Shown piece after piece: positions 1-4,798 of a stretch of 7,729 nucleotides of DNA (the first letter of the stretch is position 1; each line of letters opens with the position of its first letter). This stretch comes from CAYLSO01 sp964386525. GTDB lineage: Bacteria > Eisenbacteria > RBG-16-71-46 > DASYSL01. Location of the stretch: positions 1-7,729 of the forward strand of contig CAYLSO010000233.1 of NCBI GenBank assembly GCA_964386525.1, written 5' to 3'. Below the pieces are notes generated by a model, which was not told the DNA's origin, made no database searches, and was given only the letters and a program-made list of their open reading frames with translations. The position numbers and the translations under genes are program-made.

Positions 1-110
1 TGGCCGAGAGCCGCGACGGCTTCGCGGCCGGCGCGCTGGAAGCGCTCGCCCTGGTGGCCCGGTCCGGTCCCGGGCGATACACGATGGAGGATGTGACGAC
101 CGGGCGCTGA
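1..110 (+). CDS. dapB: 4-hydroxy-tetrahydrodipicolinate reductase, C-terminal end (partial)
   Basis: This is the 3' end of a gene that enters from the left; reading starts at codon 3-5 and stops at TGA 108-110, giving 35 residues. The visible peptide contains SRDGFAAGALEAL and, near the end, PGRYTMEDV. This matches the family pattern at the DapB C-terminus (a Ser/Asn-Arg-x-x-Phe-Ala-x-Gly-Ala helix, then Pro-Gly-x-Tyr-x-Met-x-Asp-Val). DapB reduces hydroxy-tetrahydrodipicolinate with NAD(P)H in the cytoplasm, in the route to diaminopimelate and lysine. The Rossmann cofactor domain and the catalytic His/Lys motif lie outside the window, so the call rests on the tail alone. The gene converges on rpsT, with no obvious functional link. 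No T-rich terminator follows it on the + strand. Confidence 0.72.
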   Translation, partial: AESRDGFAAGALEALALVARSGPGRYTMEDVTTGR

Positions 111-201
111 GGGCGACGGCATCAGGCGAGCCCGGGCCCGGCGGGGAACGCGCCGCTCCCGCACGGCGCGGCCGCGGCTTCGAGAGCGGCACGCATCGAC
201 C

Positions 202-237
202 GCGAAAAGACGCCGGGCGCGGGCCCTTCAGCGCGCG
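202..237 (-). terminator. weak candidate rho-independent terminator for rpsT
   Basis: Read on the - strand, a 5-bp all-GC stem (217-221 pairing with 232-236, 10-base loop) is followed after six bases by TCTTTT (complement of 203-208). It begins 35 bases after the rpsT stop. The stem is short and the T run is not adjacent to it, so this is only the best candidate in the convergent gap 111-271. Other symmetric stretches there (132-141 and 167-176, 10-base GC palindromes) have no loop or T run and could arise by chance at this GC content. Confidence 0.22.
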
Positions 238-271
238 AAAAGGATCGAGCGGGAGCGGAGCGGGTGGAAGG

Positions 272-529
272 TCACACGAAGCGCTTTTGGACGTACTTGC
301 TGAGGCGGGATTTTTGGCGAGCGGAAGTGCCCGACTTGAGGATGCCCTTCTTGGTGGCCCGGTCGAGGACGGACGCCGCGCTCCGGAGAGCCTTCTCGGC
401 TTCCTCCTTGGAGGCGGCGCCGCGCACCTGCTTGAGGGCCGATCGCACGCGCGACTTGACTTCCACGTTGCGCTGCCGGCGCTTCTCGTTGGTGCGGACG
501 CGCTTGACAGCGGACTTGTGATGGGGCAC
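272..529 (-). CDS. rpsT: 30S ribosomal protein S20
   Basis: An 85-residue, very basic protein of normal S20 length. It begins MPHHKSAVKRVRTNEKRRQRN, close to the family's usual N-terminus, in which a short Lys/Arg-rich segment leads into a three-helix bundle that binds 16S rRNA in the 30S body. The middle carries the expected EEAEKAL-x-SAASVLDRATKKG region, and the tail has the conserved basic SRLSKYV stretch. The start is GTG (complement of 527-529). It is preceded on the - strand by a strong AAGGAGGT ribosome-binding site at 536-543, six bases upstream, which settles the start. The gene is monocistronic as far as visible, divergent from uvrC and convergent with the dapB-like end. Longer readings through the same stretch in other frames are shadows. 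Confidence 0.96.
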   Translation of the reverse strand: MPHHKSAVKRVRTNEKRRQRNVEVKSRVRSALKQVRGAASKEEAEKALRSAASVLDRATKKGILKSGTSARQKSRLSKYVQKRFV

Positions 530-534
530 GGAAG

Positions 535-543
535 ACCTCCTTA
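535..543 (-). promoter_or_regulatory. Strong ribosome-binding site of rpsT
   Basis: The - strand reads TAAGGAGGT here, a near-perfect match to the 16S anti-Shine-Dalgarno sequence, five bases from the GTG start of rpsT. It decides the non-ATG start and fits a highly translated ribosomal protein gene. Confidence 0.85.
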
Positions 544-553
544 AGGCCTACGG

Positions 554-563
554 CAAACGTTTG
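554..563. repeat. 10-base perfect palindrome in the rpsT leader
   Basis: CAAACGTTTG is a perfect inverted repeat in the AT-richer patch between rpsT and uvrC. It sits roughly 15-25 bases downstream of the predicted rpsT transcription start and upstream of the ribosome-binding site. It could be a small operator or chance symmetry. I do not recognise it as a known operator; in particular it lacks the E. coli LexA (CTGT-N8-ACAG) arrangement. Confidence 0.3.
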
Positions 564-583
564 AATTGAGAATAGCTTGGCAG

Positions 584-613
584 ACTTTATGCAGCCGCCT
601 GCCGGCCTGTCAA
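584..613 (-). promoter_or_regulatory. Sigma70-type promoter for rpsT
   Basis: On the - strand a perfect -35 box TTGACA (complement of 608-613) is followed after 18 bases by TAAAGT (complement of 584-589), 4 of 6 matches to TATAAT. A 16-base alternative spacing gives CATAAA (586-591). The predicted start of transcription, near 577, leaves a leader of about 48 bases before the GTG start. The surrounding AT content is well above that of the rest of the window, as expected for a promoter. Confidence 0.62.
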
Positions 614-632
614 GCGGTCGCGCCCGGGCGGG

Positions 633-660
633 TTGTGAGGCCGCAGCCCGGCGTGATAAC
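633..660 (+). promoter_or_regulatory. Low-confidence candidate promoter for uvrC operon
   Basis: TTGTGA (633-638) and GATAAC (655-660), separated by 16 bases, each match 4 of 6 sigma70 consensus positions and lie 71-98 bases ahead of the uvrC ATG. This is the best pair I can see on the + strand in the divergent gap. The match is poor and the real promoter may differ or be upstream. Confidence 0.2.
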
Positions 661-730
661 TTCACTTAGCCCCCGCCCCGTCGCTTGGAACCCGGCTTGC
701 CCACGCGGGGTGGAGAGGAGCGTGTACGCC

Positions 731-2581
731 ATGGCGAAAGAGAGCTTCCGGGCGGCCGTCGATCGGTTGCCGCCTCGCCCTGGCGTCTACCTCATGAAGG
801 ATCCCCGCGGCCGGGTCCTCTACGTCGGCAAGGCTAATCGCCTCGACCAGCGGGGACGCAACTACCTGCAGCCGGCCGACGCCCTGCACCCCCGCACCCG
901 CAAGCTCCTGCAGCACGCCGAGGACCTGGACTTCATCGTCACCGGGAGCGAGGCGGAAGCGCTCGTGCTCGAGGCCACGCTGGTGCGCGAGCACCGCCCG
1001 TACTTCAACGTCCGGCTCAAGGACGACAAGAGCTTCCCGTGGATCCGGATCTCGGTGGGGGAGGAGGTGCCGCGCCTCTCCCTGACCCGGCGCGTGGCGA
1101 GCGACGGCTCGCGCTACTTCGGGCCGTACACCGACGCGGGCGCCCTGCGCGCCACGCTGCGTGCCCTGCGGCGCGTCTTCCCGCTGCGCACCTGCGCCGA
1201 CTTCGCCTCGTATCGGCGGGCCGACCGGCCGTGCCTCAACTATCACGTCCGCCGCTGCGTCGGCCCGTGCTACTCGCGCGCCGCCGTGGCGCCCGGGGAA
1301 TACCGGGCCCTGGTGGACGGCCTGACGCTCTTCCTCTCCGGGAAGCAGGAAGCCGTGCGGGAGCGTCTGGCCGGCGAGATGCAGCGCGCCGCGGCGCAGC
1401 GGGAGTACGAGCGCGCGGCACGGCTGCGCGACCAACTGGCGCGGCTCGAGCGCGTGGCGCCGGCGCAGCGCATGGCCGAGCCGGGCGAGCGCGACGCCGA
1501 CGCGGTGGGCGTGGCGTGGCAGGGGCAGGATGCCTGCGCCGCCGTGCTGCAGGTGCGCGGCGGACGCGTGCTGGGGCGGCAGACGCGCTTCCTGCGCGGC
1601 GCCGAGGGCAGCCCGCCCGCGGATCTCGTGAGCCAGTTCGCCGCGCAGCACTACCTGCGCGCCCCGGCGCCGCCGGCCGAGGTTTGGTTGCCCGAAGCAC
1701 TCGCCGACGCGGCGGTGCTCGAGGCGGCACTGGCGCGCGACGGACGGCGCGTGCGCTTCAAGGTGGCGCGCCGCGGACGGGCGCGGCGGCTCGTGGAGCT
1801 GGCGCAGGAGAACGCGACGCTGGCTCTGGAAGCCCGTCTGGCCAGCCGCGCGGGCCGGCGCGGCCGCTACCAGCGGGCGGTCTACGATCTCCAGCGGGCC
1901 CTCGGCCTGGCCGAGCCGCCGTTCCGCGTGGTGTGCTTCGACATCTCGAACCTGAGCGGCATGGACGCCGTGGCCTCGGTGGTCGTGGCGGAGAACGGCC
2001 GCCCGCGGCGCAGCGGCTACCGGCGGATGCGCATGCGCGGGGTGGGGCCCGATGACTTTGCCATGATGCGCGAGGCGGTCGGTCGGTACGGGGCGCACGT
2101 CGCCGGGGGCGAGATCCCGCGACCGGACCTGGTGGTCGTGGACGGCGGCATCGGCCAGGTGGGGGCGGCGCGCGAGGCGCTCGCTGCGGCACAACTGGGC
2201 GAGTTGGCGCTGGTCGGGCTGGCCAAGCGCGAGGAGACGGTGGTCTTCCCGGACGGCCGCTTGCTGAGCCTGCCGCGGCGCGGCGGGGCGCTGCGCTCGT
2301 TGCAGCGGCTGCGGGACGAGGCGCACCGCTTCGCGATATCGTACAATCGCAAGCTGCGCGGCAAGCGCACGGTCGGCTCGGTCCTGGACGGTGTGCCGGG
2401 GGTCGGCCCGGCGCGGCGGCGCGCGCTCCTGGCCGCCTTCGGGAGTGTGGCGGCGGTGCGGGCGGCGGCGCCGGAAGAGCTGGCGCGGCGCTCGGGCGTG
2501 CCCCGGCCGATCGCTGAGCGGATCGCTGCGGTGCTGAGGGAGGGCGAAACGGAGGGCGGCCATGGCGGCAACGCGGCGTAG
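731..2581 (+). CDS. uvrC: UvrABC system endonuclease subunit C
   Basis: This 616-residue protein (usual family length about 600-620) makes the 3' and 5' incisions in nucleotide excision repair after UvrA/UvrB loading. The N-terminal GIY-YIG nuclease (about 17-95) keeps all residues known from the Thermotoga enzyme: Y20, Y31, K34, R41, Y45 and E81. C155, C168, C176 and C180 match the four cysteines reported to bind an Fe-S cluster in E. coli UvrC. A UVR UvrB-binding motif (YERAARLRDQL) lies near 226-236. The C-terminal RNase H-like nuclease has D404, D441/D442, D471 (VVDGGIGQ) and H532 (DEAHRFA), then tandem helix-hairpin-helix motifs (about 550-612, VPGVGPARRRALL). ATG 731 was chosen because GGAGAGGAG (712-720) precedes it and homology begins there; the reading frame is open back to an ATG at 566, which would lie in the rpsT promoter. 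Oddity: DISN replaces the usual DISH at 404-407. Confidence 0.97.
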   Translation: MAKESFRAAVDRLPPRPGVYLMKDPRGRVLYVGKANRLDQRGRNYLQPADALHPRTRKLLQHAEDLDFIVTGSEAEALVLEATLVREHRPYFNVRLKDDKSFPWIRISVGEEVPRLSLTRRVASDGSRYFGPYTDAGALRATLRALRRVFPLRTCADFASYRRADRPCLNYHVRRCVGPCYSRAAVAPGEYRALVDGLTLFLSGKQEAVRERLAGEMQRAAAQREYERAARLRDQLARLERVAPAQRMAEPGERDADAVGVAWQGQDACAAVLQVRGGRVLGRQTRFLRGAEGSPPADLVSQFAAQHYLRAPAPPAEVWLPEALADAAVLEAALARDGRRVRFKVARRGRARRLVELAQENATLALEARLASRAGRRGRYQRAVYDLQRALGLAEPPFRVVCFDISNLSGMDAVASVVVAENGRPRRSGYRRMRMRGVGPDDFAMMREAVGRYGAHVAGGEIPRPDLVVVDGGIGQVGAAREALAAAQLGELALVGLAKREETVVFPDGRLLSLPRRGGALRSLQRLRDEAHRFAISYNRKLRGKRTVGSVLDGVPGVGPARRRALLAAFGSVAAVRAAAPEELARRSGVPRPIAERIAAVLREGETEGGHGGNAA

Positions 2582-3110
2582 AGCGCCGGTCGGCGAGCCG
2601 GTGGTCTACGGCACGCTGCGCACGCCGTGGGGCAAGCTGTGGGTGGCGGCCAGCCGCAGCGGCCTGGTGGCCCTGTCCTTCCGGCCGCAGCCGGCGGGCC
2701 GTCTGGCCGAGGGGCTGGCCGGACGCGTCCCGGTGGTCTTCGTGCGCGACCCGCGGGGCCTCGCCGAGTACGAGGCCGCGCTGGCGGCTTTCCTCGAGGG
2801 GCAGACGAGCCGTCTGGTCCTCCCCGTGGACCTGCGGGGGGTAGGGGAGTTCGCGCGCCGCGTCTATGAGGTGACGCGCGCCATCCCCTGGGGTCAGACG
2901 CGCAGCTACGCGGAGGTCGCCGAGCAGGTCGAGTCGCGCCGCCACGCGCGCGCCGTCGGGCAGGCGCTGGCCGACAACCCGGTGCCCATCGTCATCCCGT
3001 GCCACCGCGTGGTGGCGTCGCGCGGCGGTCTGGGCGGGTTCTCGGCCGGCCTGGTGTGGAAGCGGCGGCTGCTGGCCCTGGAACGCGGGCAGCAGGTCCT
3101 CGGGGTCTAG
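2562..3110 (+). CDS. ogt: Methylated-DNA--protein-cysteine S-methyltransferase (Ogt/MGMT type)
   Basis: A 182-residue suicide enzyme that moves alkyl groups from O6-alkylguanine (and O4-alkylthymine) in DNA to its own cysteine. The C-terminal DNA-binding domain is fully recognisable: IPWGQTRSYAEVA (108-120, with Y116 matching human MGMT Y114), Arg finger R130 in RAVGQAL, hinge N139, active site PCHRVV with nucleophile C147, then S161 in the GGFSAGL loop and E174. The N-terminal half (about 14-85) fits the small Ogt-type ribonuclease-like domain; no Ada-type zinc or AraC domain is present, so this is a stand-alone repair protein, not the Ada regulator. The ATG overlaps the uvrC end by 20 bases in another frame and has GGAGGG at 2551-2556, five bases upstream, implying translational coupling to uvrC. 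Calling it ogt rather than another MGMT-family name is a convention. Confidence 0.94.
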   Translation: MAATRRRAPVGEPVVYGTLRTPWGKLWVAASRSGLVALSFRPQPAGRLAEGLAGRVPVVFVRDPRGLAEYEAALAAFLEGQTSRLVLPVDLRGVGEFARRVYEVTRAIPWGQTRSYAEVAEQVESRRHARAVGQALADNPVPIVIPCHRVVASRGGLGGFSAGLVWKRRLLALERGQQVLGV

Positions 3111-3116
3111 GGGCGC

Positions 3117-4037
3117 ATGGGCGAGCCGGCCGTCAAGGGGGGCGACGCGGTCGCGCGGGGGGTCCGGGACTACCTCGACTCGATCCGCTACGTGCGCCGC
3201 CTGGCCCCGCGCACCCTAGAGGCCTACGGCCACGACCTGGCGGACTACGCCGCCCACCTGCGCTCGGCCGGGGTCCGGGACCTGAAAGAGGTGACGCCGG
3301 AGGCCATAGGGGAGTATCTTCTTCGGCGCCGCCGTTCGGGGTTGGCCCCCCGCACCCTGGCGCGCCGTCGCGCGGCGATCGCGGGTCTGCACGCGCACGC
3401 GGCGGAGGCCGGCACGTGCCCGAGCGACCCCACCCGGGAGCTGGATCCGCTGCGCGTGGGGCGCCGGCTGCCGCGCGCCCTACCGCTCGAGGACGTGGAG
3501 CGGCTGCTCGCGCAGACGCTCGGCGAGGGGCCGCTGGCGCTGCGCGACCGGGCGCTCCTGGAGTTGGCCTACGCCAGCGGCCTGCGCGCCTCCGAGATCG
3601 TCGGCCTCGACACCGAGGCAGTGGACCTCGACGGGCGCCTGGCGATCGTGTTCGGCAAGGGCAGCAAGCAGCGCCTGGTGCCGTTCGGTGGCGCGGCGGC
3701 GCGGGCGCTGACGCGCTACCTGGAGGCCGCCCGCCCGGCGCTGGTGCGCGGCCGCGGCGAGGCGGCGCTGTTCGTGAACCGCTTCGGGCGCCGCCTGAGC
3801 CGCATGGGTTTCTGGAAGGTGGTGGCCGGATACGCGCGCGCCGCCGGGCTCGGGGCGCGCGTCAGCCCGCACGTGCTGCGCCACTCCTTCGCCACGCATC
3901 TGCTGGCGGGAGGCGCCGACCTGCGGGTGGTGCAGGAGCTGTTGGGACACGCTTCGGTGACCACGACGCAGATCTACACGGAGGTGGACAGAGAGCACCT
4001 GCGGGAGGTCCACCGTCACTTTCATCCCAGACCCTGA
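3117..4037 (+). CDS. xerD: Site-specific tyrosine recombinase, XerD-like
   Basis: A 306-residue tyrosine recombinase of typical XerC/XerD length. The N-terminal SAM-like core-binding domain spans about 14-98 (VRDYLDSIRYVRRLAPRTL). The catalytic domain has the full set: R157 (ASGLRASE), K181 (GKGSKQR), H252-x-x-R255 (PHVLRHSFATHLL), H278 (LLGH) and nucleophile Y287 (TTTQIYT). XerC and XerD act together at dif to resolve chromosome dimers, with FtsK control. The phrases HVLRHSFATHLL, GADLRVVQ and the HPRP ending are closer to E. coli XerD than XerC, so I use xerD, though a single Xer protein serving both roles is possible. The start lies six bases after the ogt stop; the only Shine-Dalgarno-like sequence (AGGGG, 3109-3113) is close, suggesting coupled translation. 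Gene context (repair operon, no transposase or attachment site) argues for a chromosomal Xer rather than a phage or integron integrase. Confidence 0.9.
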   Translation: MGEPAVKGGDAVARGVRDYLDSIRYVRRLAPRTLEAYGHDLADYAAHLRSAGVRDLKEVTPEAIGEYLLRRRRSGLAPRTLARRRAAIAGLHAHAAEAGTCPSDPTRELDPLRVGRRLPRALPLEDVERLLAQTLGEGPLALRDRALLELAYASGLRASEIVGLDTEAVDLDGRLAIVFGKGSKQRLVPFGGAAARALTRYLEAARPALVRGRGEAALFVNRFGRRLSRMGFWKVVAGYARAAGLGARVSPHVLRHSFATHLLAGGADLRVVQELLGHASVTTTQIYTEVDREHLREVHRHFHPRP

Positions 4038-4038
4038 G

Positions 4039-4067
4039 GGGCGGGCGCCGCGACAGGGGCGCCGCCC
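4039..4067 (+). other. Strong GC hairpin between xerD and the outer-membrane protein gene
   Basis: The left arm 4039-4049 pairs with 4058-4067: ten base pairs, nine or ten of them G-C, with one bulged G (4045) and an 8-base loop. It starts one base after the xerD TGA and ends directly against the GGGAGG ribosome-binding site (4068-4073) of the next gene. No T run follows, so it is not a classical intrinsic terminator. It could attenuate transcription, protect the upstream mRNA 3' end, or limit translation of the next gene. At this GC content some hairpins are expected by chance. Confidence 0.4.
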
Positions 4068-4077
4068 GGGAGGCCGG

Positions 4078-4764
4078 ATGTCCCCGGTCCGCATCGATCA
4101 TCTCGTGAGGAGCACCCGTTGCTGGCTGGGGCGCGCCGCGCTCGGCGCGTTCGTGGCCGTGGTTTGGATCGCACCGGCGTCTGCCCAGGAGCCGCCGCCG
4201 CTGCCCGGCGCCGCACCGGCCGGGACCGGCTGGCGCCCGCGCATCGTGCGCGAGGGCACGGTGTCCCTGGGCGGGCAGGCGCAGTACGGCACCTTCTTCG
4301 CCAACACCGGCTTCGGTCGCGACTACGACGCCGGGCCGGGCATGACCATCCGCCTGCGCTACCGCACCAGCCGGGAGACGGCGCTCGGCCTGTCCTTCGA
4401 GGGGCAGCGCATGAATGCGACCGAGGATCCGGTGGCCAGCGACGACCCCGACTGGATCCGGGGCATCGTCACGACCTTCGACTACTATCAGTACTTCCGG
4501 GTCAAGAAGCGCGCGCCGCGCTATCTGGTGGCCGGGGCCGGGCTGGTGCAGACGCGGCGGCAGCTGCAGAACGGCGAGACCGAGTTCCCCGGCGATGCCG
4601 GGGTGGTGACCCTGGGGGCGGGCACCGAGATCTGGTGGAAGCGCGGGATCACCTTCGACCTGTCGGCCCGCTACTACCTGTTCGCCAGCGGCGGCGACGG
4701 CGCCGTCGAGCTGTCGCACAACGTGCAGGCGGCGCTGGGCTTCCAGCTCTACACGTCGAAGTGA
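4078..4764 (+). CDS. Putative outer-membrane eight-strand beta-barrel protein
   Basis: A 228-residue protein I cannot assign to a named family. Residues 1-36 look like a Sec signal peptide: Arg residues in the first 19 positions, a hydrophobic stretch at 20-33 and an ASA|Q cleavage site after A36. A Pro/Ala-rich linker (38-50) follows. The rest shows about eight alternating amphipathic strands (about 60-72, 88-96, 101-111, 129-142, 148-161, 174-187, 190-202, 211-225) joined by short turns, as in small OmpA/OmpW-like barrels or the generic outer-membrane beta-barrel domain. Aromatic residues cluster at strand ends (YYQYF, EIWW, ARYY). There is no OmpA peptidoglycan-binding domain. The final residues (TSK) lack the usual terminal Phe/Trp. 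ATG 4078 has GGGAGG at 4068-4073; GTG 4105 is an unsupported alternative. Its place between DNA-repair genes is unexplained. Confidence 0.8.
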   Translation: MSPVRIDHLVRSTRCWLGRAALGAFVAVVWIAPASAQEPPPLPGAAPAGTGWRPRIVREGTVSLGGQAQYGTFFANTGFGRDYDAGPGMTIRLRYRTSRETALGLSFEGQRMNATEDPVASDDPDWIRGIVTTFDYYQYFRVKKRAPRYLVAGAGLVQTRRQLQNGETEFPGDAGVVTLGAGTEIWWKRGITFDLSARYYLFASGGDGAVELSHNVQAALGFQLYTSK

Positions 4765-4798
4765 TGGGCCGCGACCGCGTCGGGAAGGACGCAGCAGC

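Noticed and set aside
132..176. GC palindromes at 132-141 and 167-176 as a terminator or binding site
   Set aside because: Perfect palindromes of this length are common in such GC-rich DNA. They have no loop or T run, and no second copy was noticed.
228..665. Longer - strand frame overlapping rpsT (145 codons) and + strand frames of about 85 codons across it
   Set aside because: The S20 protein in the 272-529 frame is unmistakable. The others are out-of-frame or antisense readings of the same bases.
566..730. A 55-residue N-terminal extension of UvrC from ATG 566
   Set aside because: It would read through the rpsT promoter, has no similarity to UvrC N-termini, and the ATG at 731 has a good ribosome-binding site right where family homology begins.
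662..2563. A 633-codon open frame on the - strand opposite uvrC
   Set aside because: It is antisense to a fully recognisable uvrC. Its translation is low-complexity, rich in Arg, Ala, His and Pro with no domain, as expected for a shadow frame in very GC-rich DNA.
3117..4037. Tyrosine recombinase as a sign of an integrated element or integron
   Set aside because: The sequence is XerD-like throughout, including the C-terminal tail, and sits in a repair operon. No tRNA, attachment repeat, cassette array or transposase is visible.
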